Positions 1 through 9,500 of a DNA stretch of 64,000 nucleotides are shown here, piece after piece (position 1 is the first letter of the stretch; each line of letters opens with the position of its first letter). The position numbers were made by a program, and so were the translations under genes. The notes below the pieces were generated by a model. It was not told where the DNA came from. It did no database searches and worked only from the letters and a program-made list of their open reading frames with translations. Origin of the DNA: Pseudomonas sp. GM41(2012) (GTDB lineage: Bacteria; Pseudomonadota; Gammaproteobacteria; Pseudomonadales; Pseudomonadaceae); contig NZ_AKJN02000008.1 of the NCBI RefSeq assembly GCF_000282315.2, forward strand, positions 372,001-436,000, read 5' to 3'.

Positions 1-705
1 GGGCAGTTCGCCGCGGGTTGAGGGCGGGGCTTCGAGTTCATCGGGCAGGCGCCCCACGACGGCGTAGAAGTTCGACTCGGCATCCGCCAGATCGACTTCA
101 GCGGTATCGAGGTTGTTTTGTGCCAGTGCCCGGCGAGCGATGGACTGGTCGGAGTCGGCGGTGCTGCCGATACCACGCTGGGTGCGCAGACCTATCTGAT
201 CGTTGACCCGCATGTGAGCTTGCAGATTGTTCGTGGCCAACGTCACCAGTTCGCGGCGCTTGAGCACTTCGAGATAGACCTCGATAGTGCGCAGGGCCAG
301 ATCCTGAGCGGTGCCCTGCGCGTAATAGGCCCGGGAGTTGACCACGCCTTTAGTGCGCTGGACTTCGTTCGAGGTGTTGAAACCATCGAAGAGCATCTGC
401 CGCAGACGCAATTCCGATTGGGTGTAGGTCAGAATTTCGGTGTGGTGATTACCTAATGCCCGGGTGTTGGTGTTATCGCTGTACCCGCGCCCGTAGGCGG
501 CATTCAAGTCAACCGATGGATAAAAGCCCCCTTTGGCAACTTTCACTTGTTCATCGGCCGAGAGGCGGCTGTCCACTCGAGACGCCAGTTCCGGGTGGGT
601 CGCGATGGTGCTCTGGATTGCTTCCGTCAATGACATGGCTTGAGCCTGAGAAGTGCAGGCCATGGCCAACAGAATTGCGCTGCAGAGGGGGGATAATACG
701 CGCAT
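1..705 (-). CDS. lapE: LapE-type TolC family outer-membrane channel, 3' part outside the window
   Basis: The first 235 codons of a TolC-family type I secretion outer-membrane factor are present; the rest lies beyond base 1. An N-terminal signal peptide ends near ...TSQAQA, followed by the usual TolC start (MSLTEAIQSTIATHPEL) and a periplasmic helical region (YTQSELRLRQMLFDG, LEVLKRRELVTLA). The ATG at 705 is in frame with the signal peptide. Family knowledge: in Lap systems LapE works with the ABC exporter LapB and adaptor LapC to export the adhesin LapA. The gene is divergent from the LapA-type adhesin gene at 1298, which supports LapE over a drug-efflux channel. lapB and lapC would be expected beyond the left edge. 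The family call is firm; the assignment to Lap rests on context. Confidence 0.82.
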   Translation of the reverse strand, partial: MRVLSPLCSAILLAMACTSQAQAMSLTEAIQSTIATHPELASRVDSRLSADEQVKVAKGGFYPSVDLNAAYGRGYSDNTNTRALGNHHTEILTYTQSELRLRQMLFDGFNTSNEVQRTKGVVNSRAYYAQGTAQDLALRTIEVYLEVLKRRELVTLATNNLQAHMRVNDQIGLRTQRGIGSTADSDQSIARRALAQNNLDTAEVDLADAESNFYAVVGRLPDELEAPPSTRGELP

Positions 706-740
706 GGGTGCCTCTCCCTGATTCCTAATGGTGCTTATTA

Positions 741-760
741 GTCGCCAAATATTTGACGAC
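741..760. promoter_or_regulatory. 20-bp near-perfect palindrome upstream of lapE (operator candidate)
   Basis: Arms GTCG and CAAAT meet ATTTG and CGAC, with one mismatched pair (c/a). It lies 36 bp upstream of the lapE start in the AT-rich divergent region. It partly resembles the FleQ box described for Pseudomonas biofilm genes (GTCA...TGAC with an A/T core), but the match is imperfect, so the binding protein is inferred only. Confidence 0.4.
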
Positions 761-1173
761 ATTTATAGTGAAAACCGTTTCATGCTTGTAACAACAGAGC
801 TAAGAACATTCTGGGGAAAACCATAGAAGAATTTTTCATAAGGCTTATGCCAAAAAAAACTTATGAGCTCCGCAAAATCCAGCACATTGTTTACTGCGAA
901 AGCCCTTGATTTATGAGCGTTATGGAGCTCCGCGGGGCTTGATGAAAGTTCCAGACCACATATCGACATAGGGCGGGAAAGTGCTGGAGGGGAGGGAAGC
1001 GGACGGTTTTAGGGTGACGGTTTTTTGTCACCTTGGTGGGGAAAAACCGTTACGCATCGCTCAAAGGGCGACTTGTTGTGCAAGTGGATCCCGATGCCAT
1101 TGATTGCAGAGGGTTTTTATCCCGCAGCAGACACGTCGCCCGCGAGCGGCACGCTTGGCGAGAACGGCGCCAG

Positions 1174-1203
1174 GGCAGCGGCTTACTTGAAGTAACCGCT
1201 GCC
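1174..1203. promoter_or_regulatory. 30-bp palindrome in the adhesin leader
   Basis: GGCAGCGG and TTACTT pair with AAGTAA and CCGCTGCC around a single central G, with one unpaired base. It starts 124 bp upstream of the adhesin ATG. No T-tract follows, so it is not an ordinary terminator. It may be a protein-binding site or an mRNA hairpin. Confidence 0.35.
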
Positions 1204-1297
1204 AGCAGGCGATTCCGCCAGGCAACCCGTTGGAGCCATGAGCACGTTCTTCGCAAAAACAGGATGCCGACAGCGGTTGGCAGCGGAGGAAGTGCAC

Positions 1298-4200
1298 ATG
1301 GCTACGCTCATCGGTATTGTCAGTAAGGTCATTGGTCAGGTGTTCGCGGTTGCGAGCGATGGCACCCGACGCGCGCTGGTCGAGGGGGACCGGTTGTTCG
1401 CCGGCGATCAACTGGTCACCGGGGCCGAAGGCGCGGTGGCGGTTCATCTGCACAATGGCCAGGAACTGACACTTGGACGTGGCAGCAGTATGGAGATGAC
1501 GCCCCAGTTACTCGCGAATCAGGCACCCCATGTATACACCGCTGAAGCGGTGACACCGACTCAAGCGCAACTGACCGATGTCGAACAACTGCAAAAAGCG
1601 ATCGCTGCCGGCGACGACCCGACACAGACTGCTGAAGCTACGGCGGCCGGACCGGGTTCGACCGGCGCACCTGGCGCATTGGGCGGCGGCCACTCGTTCG
1701 TCATGCTTGAAGAGGTGGGCGGGCGGGTCGATCCGACGATTGGTTTTCCTACCGCAGGCTTCAACGGCATCCCCGAATTTCCCCTGGGGCGGCTGGCCGG
1801 AAACCCGGACAACGGTGATAACGGTGCAGGTGCTTCAGGTGGTGCAGGTGGTGCAGGTGGTGCAGGTGGTGCAGGAGGATCAGGCGTTGTTCCTGTAACA
1901 CCGGATGTTCCAGTTATTCCTGTGACACCGGTTGTTCCTGATGTGCCGAACAATCCGGTCACCCTCACCGGCCTGTCGGTGGCAGGGGGCGAACTGACCG
2001 TCAATGAGGCCAACCTGGCCGACGGTTCGGCCCCCAATCCAGAGGCACTGACCAAGACCGGCACGTTCAGCGTGTCCGCTCCTGACGGGCTGACCAGCCT
2101 GAGCATCGGAGGGGTCAACGTGATCAGCGGTGGCGTTGCCGCAGGCTTCCCGCAATCGATCACTACTCCGTTGGGCAACACCCTGACCATCACCGGCTAC
2201 AACCCGGCCACGGGGGTTGTGAGTTATAGCTACACCCTCGTCGACAATGAAACCCATCCGACCGGTGACGGAGCCAACAGCATCACCGAGAATTTCAACG
2301 TCGTCGCCACCGATACGGACGGCAGTTCGGCGACCGGGCAAATCAACGTCAACATCGTCGATGACCTGCCGACCGCCAACCCCGACTCGACCGCGGTTGA
2401 GGAGGGCGGCATCGTCAGCGGCAACGTGCTGTTGAACGACGTCGGCGGCGCCGATGGCCCCGCCGCAGGGGGCGCGGTGCTTGGCGTGCGTGCTGGTTCC
2501 GACACCTCGGCCCCGGCCGTTGGCGGCCTCAACACTCAGATCAACGGCACCTACGGTTACCTGACGCTGGACGCCAACGGCAACGCTGAATACCACAGCA
2601 ACCCGAACGCCGTGAGCGGGCCCGGCGCGACTGACGTGTTCACCTACACCGTGCGCGATGCCGACGGTGACGAAAGCACCACCACCATCACCATCGACGT
2701 GCACAACAGCTGCATTCTGGCGGTCAGCGACAGCGACGTGACCGTCTACGAAAAAGCCCTCGACCTGAACCAGGACGGCCAGGATCTGGTGCCCGGCACC
2801 GTCACCGGCAGCCTGCCGGGCAACACCGGCGAAACTGCCAGTGGCACCCTGGTCGGTTCGGTCAGCGGAGCGGTCGGCGCAATCACCTACACCCTGGTCG
2901 GCAGCGCCACCGGCACCTACGGGCAAATCCTGCTCAATCCCGACGGCTCCTACACCTACACCCTGACCTCGCCGGCCAGCACCACGCCGCACGCCAACGA
3001 CGGTGCCAACACTCTGAGCGAAAGTTTCACCTACCAAGCCACCGACGCCTTGGGCAACAGCACCACCAGCACCATCGTGATCAACGTCGTCGATGACGTG
3101 CCGACGGCTCATGCCGACGAGGTTTCGGTCGCCGAAGGCGGCATCGTCAGCGGCAACGTGTTGTGGAACGACGTCGGCGGCGCCGATGGCCTCGCCGCAG
3201 GAGGCGCGGTGCTTGGCGTGCGTGCCGGTTCCGACACCTCAACCTCGGCCATCGGCGGTCTGAACAGCCAGATCAATGGCACCTACGGTTATCTGACGCT
3301 GGATGCGGCGGGCAACGCCGTCTACCACAGCAACCCGAACGCCGTGAGCGGCCCCGGGGCGACCGACACGTTCACCTACACCGTGCGCGATGCCGACGGT
3401 GACCAAAGCACCACCACCATCACCATCGACGTGCACAACAGCAGCATTCTGGCGGTCAGTGACAGCGACGTGACCGTCTACGAAAAAGCCCTCGACCTGA
3501 ATCAGGACGGCCAGGATCTGGCGCCCGGCACCGTCACCGGCAGCCTGCCGGGCGACACCGGCGAAACTGCCAGTGGCACGCTGGTCGGTTCGGTCACTGG
3601 TGCCACCGGCACAATCACCTACACCCTGGTCGGCAGCGCCACTGGCACCTACGGGCAAATCCTGCTCAATCCCGATGGTTCCTACACCTACACGCTGACT
3701 TCGCCGGCCAGCACCACGCCGCACGCCAACGATGGGCCGAATACCCTCAGCGAAAGTTTCACCTACCAAGCCACTGACGCCCTGGGTAACAGCACCACCA
3801 GCACCATCGTGGTCAACATCGTCGATGACGTGCCGACGGCTCATGCCGACGAGGCTGCGGTCGCGGAGGGAGGGACCGTCAGCGGCAACGTGCTGTGGAA
3901 CGACGTCGGCGGCGCCGATGGCCTCGCCGCAGGAGGCGCGGTGCTCGGCGTGCGTGCCGGTTCCGACACCTCAACCTCGGCCATCGGCGGCCTGAACACT
4001 CAGATCAATGGCACCTACGGTTACCTGACGCTGGACGCCAACGGCAACGCCGTCTACCACAGCAACCCGAACGCCGTGAGCGGCCCTGGCGCGACGGACT
4101 CGTTCACCTACACCGTGCGCGATGCCGACGGTGATCAAAGCACCACCACCATCACCATCGACGTGCACAACAGCAGCATTCTGGCGGTCAGCGACAGCGA

Positions 4201-6436
4201 CGTGACCGTCTACGAAAAAGCCCTCGACCTGAACCAGGATGGCCAGGATCTGGCGCCCGGCACTGTCACCGGCAGTCAGCCGGGCCTCACGGCTGAAACC
4301 GCCAGTGGCACCCTGGTCGGCTCTGTCACTGGTGCCACCGGCGCGATCACCTACACGCTGGTCGGCAGCGCCACTGGTACCTATGGGAAAATCCTGCTCA
4401 ATCCCGATGGCTCCTACACCTACACCCTGACCTCGCCGGCCAGCACCACGCCGCACGCCAACGATGGCGAGAACACCCTCAGCGAAAGTTTTACCTACCA
4501 AGCCACCGACGCCCTGGGCCATTCCACCACCAGCACCATCGTGGTCAACATCGTCGATGACCTGCCGACCGCCAACCCCGACGCGGTCTCGGTAGTGGAG
4601 GGCGGCATAGTCAGTGGCAACGTGCTGGCGAACGACTTCGGCGATGCCGATGGGGGTGGGGTGGTCGGCGTGCGTGCCGGTTCAGACACCTCGACCCCGG
4701 CCATCGGCGGCCTGAACAGCCACATCAATGGCACCTACGGTTACCTGACGCTGGATGCGGCAGGCAACGCGGTCTACCACAGCAACCCGGACGCCGTGAA
4801 CGGTCCCGGTGCGACCGACGTGTTCACCTACACCTTGCGCGATGGCGATGGCGACGAGAGGACCACCACCATCACCATCGCCGTGAACAATAGCGGCATC
4901 AGCGACAGCGACTCGGCCAGTTCGACATTGCCGGACCCAGTCATTGCGAACGCGCCACCGGTGGCAGTCGATGACCACATCATCACCAACGTGCTGTCGG
5001 GCAACATCGTGCTACCGGACGAGTTGCTGCTGGCCAATGACACCGATCCGAATGGCGATCCGCTGACCGCTTCGCCGACCACCGTCAACACCGGTTGGAT
5101 TGCCAAAGGCGCGGACTTCACCGGCACCAATCAGAACTTCAGTTTCACCGGCGGTAACGAGCAGGCGGTGACCCTCGCCCGCAGTGCATTCGTCGCCAAC
5201 ACGACAGCCATGACGGCGGTGTTGGTAGTCAGCGGGGCGCTGGGACCGGTCAACAACACCCACGCTGAGGACCGCATCACCATCGACCTCAAACAGGGTG
5301 AAACCCTTAACCTGGATCACAATCTGCCGGCCGATCATGTCGCCATGGAGTACTCAATCAACGGCGGCGCATGGATCGCCCTCGCGGACGGGCAAACCCT
5401 CACCGCAACGTCGGACAGCACCTACCAGATCCACATCACCAACATCGACAACCCTGGCCCGGGCAACAGCGGGAAGGGGGCGGAAGACTACCAGTTGACC
5501 ATGACCGTCAACTACGCCGGTGCCCACGACATCACGCCAGATGCCCACGGCACCTATGTCGCCAGCGACAACCATGGCGGCAGCGACAGCGGTGCCGTGA
5601 CCATCACCTATCAGGACAGCCACACCCTCACCGGCACGGCGGGCGACGATGTACTGGTGGCGGGCGCGGGTAACAATGTGATCAATGCCGGCGATGGCAA
5701 CGACGTACTCACCGCCGGTTCTGGCAACAACGAAATGCACGGCGGCGCCGGCAATGACTTGCTGTACAGCGGTGCGGGCAACGACCTGCTCGACGGCGGC
5801 ACCGGCGTCGACACCGCGAGCTATGCCCACGCCACGGCCGGGGTTACGGTCAATCTGGGCGTGCTCGGTGCGCAGAACACCGCGGGCGCCGGGACCGACA
5901 CCCTGACGGCGATCGAAAACCTGACCGGTTCAAATTTCAACGACAGCCTCACCGGCGACAACCACAGCAACATCATCAACGGCGGCCTGGGTAACGACAT
6001 GCTCAACGGTGGGGGCGGCGACGACTTCCTCATCGGCGGCCTGGGCAACAACACCCTCACCGGCGGCAGCGGTGCCGACACCTTCCAGTGGCTCAAAGGC
6101 AACAGCGGCCACGACGTGGTCACCGACTTCACGCCGGGCACCGACAAACTCGACCTGTCACAACTGCTGCAAGGGGAAAACAGCACCGCTGCATCGCTGG
6201 ATGATTATCTGCACTTCAAAGTCACCGGCAGCGGCGATTCACTGGTCACCAGCATCGATGTCAGCGCCATGGCGGGCGCCGCGCCGAACCAGACCATCGA
6301 CCTGGCGGGTGTGAACCTGGCCAGCCATTACGGCGTAACGCCGGGGGCGGGTGGGGTGATTGCCGGTGGGCAGGATACGGCGACGATTATCAACGGGATG
6401 TTGAATGATCATTCGTTGAAGGTGGATACGGTGTGA
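1298..6436 (+). CDS. lapA: LapA-type giant RTX adhesin with LapG-cleavable retention module (1712 aa)
   Basis: This is a cell-surface biofilm adhesin exported by a type I system. Residues 1-160 match the LapA retention module (ATLIGIVSKVIGQVFAVA..., GDRLF, HSFVMLEEVGGRVDPTIGFPT). The TAAG sequence at residues 115-118 is the kind of site cut by LapG. A Gly/Ala linker and Pro/Val stretch follow at about 200-240. Residues 354-1085 are three tandem 244-aa VCBS/cadherin-like repeats, with a partial fourth. Residues about 1448-1590 hold RTX calcium-binding nonapeptides (GGxGxDxLxG type), then a type I secretion C-terminal domain. The ATG at 1298 with GGAGG upstream is preferred over longer in-frame starts because the retention module begins there. 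Known LapA proteins are several times longer. Synteny with lapE, lapD and lapG supports the name, though it could also be a MapA-like paralogue. Confidence 0.88.
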   Translation: MATLIGIVSKVIGQVFAVASDGTRRALVEGDRLFAGDQLVTGAEGAVAVHLHNGQELTLGRGSSMEMTPQLLANQAPHVYTAEAVTPTQAQLTDVEQLQKAIAAGDDPTQTAEATAAGPGSTGAPGALGGGHSFVMLEEVGGRVDPTIGFPTAGFNGIPEFPLGRLAGNPDNGDNGAGASGGAGGAGGAGGAGGSGVVPVTPDVPVIPVTPVVPDVPNNPVTLTGLSVAGGELTVNEANLADGSAPNPEALTKTGTFSVSAPDGLTSLSIGGVNVISGGVAAGFPQSITTPLGNTLTITGYNPATGVVSYSYTLVDNETHPTGDGANSITENFNVVATDTDGSSATGQINVNIVDDLPTANPDSTAVEEGGIVSGNVLLNDVGGADGPAAGGAVLGVRAGSDTSAPAVGGLNTQINGTYGYLTLDANGNAEYHSNPNAVSGPGATDVFTYTVRDADGDESTTTITIDVHNSCILAVSDSDVTVYEKALDLNQDGQDLVPGTVTGSLPGNTGETASGTLVGSVSGAVGAITYTLVGSATGTYGQILLNPDGSYTYTLTSPASTTPHANDGANTLSESFTYQATDALGNSTTSTIVINVVDDVPTAHADEVSVAEGGIVSGNVLWNDVGGADGLAAGGAVLGVRAGSDTSTSAIGGLNSQINGTYGYLTLDAAGNAVYHSNPNAVSGPGATDTFTYTVRDADGDQSTTTITIDVHNSSILAVSDSDVTVYEKALDLNQDGQDLAPGTVTGSLPGDTGETASGTLVGSVTGATGTITYTLVGSATGTYGQILLNPDGSYTYTLTSPASTTPHANDGPNTLSESFTYQATDALGNSTTSTIVVNIVDDVPTAHADEAAVAEGGTVSGNVLWNDVGGADGLAAGGAVLGVRAGSDTSTSAIGGLNTQINGTYGYLTLDANGNAVYHSNPNAVSGPGATDSFTYTVRDADGDQSTTTITIDVHNSSILAVSDSDVTVYEKALDLNQDGQDLAPGTVTGSQPGLTAETASGTLVGSVTGATGAITYTLVGSATGTYGKILLNPDGSYTYTLTSPASTTPHANDGENTLSESFTYQATDALGHSTTSTIVVNIVDDLPTANPDAVSVVEGGIVSGNVLANDFGDADGGGVVGVRAGSDTSTPAIGGLNSHINGTYGYLTLDAAGNAVYHSNPDAVNGPGATDVFTYTLRDGDGDERTTTITIAVNNSGISDSDSASSTLPDPVIANAPPVAVDDHIITNVLSGNIVLPDELLLANDTDPNGDPLTASPTTVNTGWIAKGADFTGTNQNFSFTGGNEQAVTLARSAFVANTTAMTAVLVVSGALGPVNNTHAEDRITIDLKQGETLNLDHNLPADHVAMEYSINGGAWIALADGQTLTATSDSTYQIHITNIDNPGPGNSGKGAEDYQLTMTVNYAGAHDITPDAHGTYVASDNHGGSDSGAVTITYQDSHTLTGTAGDDVLVAGAGNNVINAGDGNDVLTAGSGNNEMHGGAGNDLLYSGAGNDLLDGGTGVDTASYAHATAGVTVNLGVLGAQNTAGAGTDTLTAIENLTGSNFNDSLTGDNHSNIINGGLGNDMLNGGGGDDFLIGGLGNNTLTGGSGADTFQWLKGNSGHDVVTDFTPGTDKLDLSQLLQGENSTAASLDDYLHFKVTGSGDSLVTSIDVSAMAGAAPNQTIDLAGVNLASHYGVTPGAGGVIAGGQDTATIINGMLNDHSLKVDTV
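2357..4552 (+). repeat. Three tandem 732-bp repeats inside the adhesin gene
   Basis: The marker GTCGATGAC recurs at 2357, 3089, 3821 and 4553, exactly 732 bp (244 codons) apart. The units are nearly identical at DNA level, for example the NGTYGYLTLDA and YEKALDLNQDGQDL segments. A shortened fourth unit runs from 4553 to about 4890. Such near identity implies recent expansion or gene conversion, and copy number may vary between strains. Confidence 0.9.
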
Positions 6437-6454
6437 CTTGAAATCTGAAAGGAC

Positions 6455-6497
6455 AAAACCCGCTATTCCTGTGAAAGGAATGGCGGGTTTTGTTGTT
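6455..6497 (+). terminator. Rho-independent terminator of the adhesin gene
   Basis: AAAACCCGC(T)ATTCCT pairs with AGGAAT(G)GCGGGTTTT around a short GTGAA loop, followed by TGTTGTT, starting 18 bp after the stop codon. Confidence 0.85.
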
Positions 6498-6577
6498 CTG
6501 TTACATTGCTTTCGCGAGTAGGCGGAATTGGCCTAATGATTTTGGATAAATAATTCTGTCCACTTCCCCTTCAGTGC

Positions 6578-9500
6578 TCAGATGGCTCTTATACGCAGGT
6601 TGACCACTGCATAATCATTGCTGACATGAGTGGCTTGGTGAGTATTTATATATAATTCCAAAGAATTGGTTGTTGCGATGAATATTCCATGCAATGTTGT
6701 CCAGTTTGTCGTAAGAGTGGTGCCTCCGGTCAGATAACCTTGACTTGTACTTAAAGAAATTACAGGTGCAACGTTGCCCCCGCCTATATCGATTCTGGCA
6801 GCGTCAACGGAGAATTGATAATGTTGTCCTATTTTAAAATTCGGAAAGCGTTTTCTTAGAAAGATGCCTGCCAAGCTGCTGTAAGTATTGTTAAACAGTA
6901 CGTAACGGCCTTGGTGCGCAATAATACGCAAATCTCTCGGGTCGGTGATGGGGCCACGTTCCCATCCCTCAAATGTTGCACTTGCGAATGTTGTCAGTTC
7001 ATCCTTCAGGAACACCATTACTTTAAACGCTGCTGCTGGCGACTCTCGCTCTTGCCCTCCGGTTATACGCGTTACCAGGTAGGTGACCGTAACGTCATAA
7101 CCTCGATTATTGATTGCCATCGCCCGGTCAACGTTGATTGTCCTGGGGCCCAATGAATCAATTCTCACAGGCAGCGTCGTGTCGCTGCCGCCCGGGCCTG
7201 TCCACCTCACTCTGACCATGTCGCCAATGGCCATGCCTTGATACTGAGGAATGATCACAGGAACGCCGCTGGCAGGAACACTATCCAGGTCAAGAAAGCC
7301 ACCGACGACGCCAGTAACAGTGGGTGGCCCCAGTTTGAGCTCGACCACGACGTTAAAGGTGTAGGGCGGTGATTCACGCTCTTCCCCCCCCTCGGCACGC
7401 GTTACATGGTAGACCACCGTCACGCTGCGCCCGGCATTGGCGATCGCGACATTTCTGGGCACATTGAAGCTCATTTCTTCCCGTCTGGAGACTTCTTGTG
7501 GGGGGGAGGTGGTATGGGAACCACTGCCCGGAGCACCGCGCCAGGAGACGAAGATTTTGTCTCCCACGGCCATGCCACCATAACGAGGCACCTTCACCAC
7601 CGCACCACTGGCGGGCAGGAGGACAGGGTCAAGGGCATTGCCCACCACACCGTCGACGCTGGGCGGGATCAGGACCAGCTCTCCCACTTGCAGCAACGTC
7701 AACACCAGTCGCGGAAACTCCTGTGCCGGGTTTGGATTGTCACCGCCATCGAAGGCGACCTTGGCAATCAGTGTGAGCGTTGTTTTGTCAGTCAATTGCA
7801 GAAGTCGTGCGCGTGAAAGAAAGGTACTCAAACCCCTTTCGGCTTCCTGCTGCGTAATGGCTTTGCCGTCATACAACGTAATGGTTTCAGGACTGCCGTT
7901 TCGGGTGCCTTCGGCGTGCAACCAGATTTTCTGGCCTTCGGCGCTGTGAGGCCAGTTGGCCAGAGTCGTGGTCGCATCTCCAATGAAGGCGGCCAGTTCC
8001 AGTACCTTGTCGTCGGGTGCCTGCGTGACTTTCGGGGTTGGCAGATCACTGAGTGAAAACTTCTGAACGTGAAGATTCAGCGGATCGGAAGCTTTCGGTT
8101 GGACATAGCGTTTGACGTTATAGGTGACCACCACGTCTCGATCCAGGTTGAAGGGGACCAAATGGGTAGGCATCTCAACTTCTTTAGGTTCAATCGTACG
8201 AACTTCTCTTTCAGGGCTCGTAAATGACCCTTGGCCCGGTGTCCCGGTCCAGGTGACGCTGAGTCGGTCGCTCTTTTCCATGGTGGCATAGCGCGGAATT
8301 TTCACCGTGAGGTGGGTCAGCGCCTTGATCGGATTCAATGCGTTGCCGTCAGCCTCTTTCACCTCCGGCGCTGGCAGTTCGCCAATCAACGTGCCGACGA
8401 TCAACTGCAGCAGTTCCGAGTATTCGTAGTCGCCGGTGGTCGCGCGCTTGAGGGTGTAACGGACCTCGACCTGTTGGTTCATGTTTGGCTTGATGAATTG
8501 CGCATCGATCCTGAAGCTCAATGACTCGCCGACCAGATTGAGGGTGATTGGCAGTCCGTCGGTGGTAGTGCCGGCAGGTGAGATACCCCTCCAGTAGTAG
8601 GTCAACACATCTCCCTTGGCAGTGGGGATACGGGGGATACGCAAGGTGGCGTTGCGTGGTACCAGTGCTGGATCGAGCACGCCGTCCTGCGTTTTGTCCA
8701 CCGCCGGGGCGGGCAACGTGGCCGATATTGTTCCGACCTTCACCCACAAATGTTCGGAATCGTCGACCTTGCGGGCTTGCGCCAGGTCATTGGATACACG
8801 GTAATAAAGGTCGAGTGTGCCGCCATCGAGCGGCGTGATGTGCTTATTCTCGACGAGCAGGGTGATGTGTTTGAGTCGGGCGTCGCCCGCCGTAACGGTA
8901 TAGGGCACTTCATGCAGGTAGGGAATACCGTTGGCCCGTGTGCCTAACCAGAAGAGCTTGATACGGTCGCCGTCGGTCATTCCCGGATAACGGATGTGCA
9001 CGGTCGCACGGCTTACACTGGGCTCCAGTATTTCCCCGATGACTTCGCTGATGGTCGGCGCCGGCAAATTCGAGATCTTGCCCTTGACTGTGGCAAAGGC
9101 GTGTTTGGAAGACAATGGTGGGTCACCGTTGGCTTTGATCAGCACGTATGACGCATCCGCCGAGCCCATCGCAATGGCTTTGACAAGCTCGTAGGGCACT
9201 TTGACCTGGACAGAGTCCGGCCCTTTGACAATGGGTACCGATTCTTTATGGTTGACCGGTTCGCTGGAAGAAGGGCGTGTACCGACCCAGGACACCTCAA
9301 GCGTGTCGCCAGTTTCGAAGTCCTCGGGCCTGATGTCTATTTGCAGTGTGACCGGGGCCCTGTTCAATTGGTCCAGATCGATAACACCGTTCAACGCTTC
9401 AACGATAAGAGGAGCCAGCAATCGCCAGGCACCGGCGTCGACATTCACTGGGGTGATTGCGGACCACTTTTCGCAGAAGTTGGACACTTCATCATAAACT

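Larger units (their letters stand above)
706..1297. other. Divergent lapE/lapA intergenic region with palindromes and repeats
   Basis: This 592-bp stretch has no convincing gene. It is AT-rich from about 730 to 960. Besides the palindrome at 741-760 it contains a repeated TTATG(G)AGCTCCGC element (near 861 and 920), an inverted repeat GGTGAC/GTCACC at 1013-1032 nested within CGGTTTT/AAAAACCG, and a long palindrome at 1174-1203. It probably holds both promoters and the adhesin leader; no promoter hexamers are convincing. Confidence 0.5.

Noticed and set aside
763..969. 68-aa minus-strand ORF between lapE and the adhesin gene
   Set aside because: It lies in the AT-rich control region with no ribosome site and no family resemblance.
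1238..1297. Upstream in-frame start for the adhesin, adding 20 residues
   Set aside because: The ATG at 1298 has a better ribosome site and matches the usual retention-module start.
1880..3112. Long minus-strand ORFs inside the adhesin gene (also 3239-3844 and 3971-4522)
   Set aside because: They recur with the 732-bp repeat and give low-complexity Gly/Val/Ala translations; they are shadows of the coding strand in high-GC repetitive DNA.
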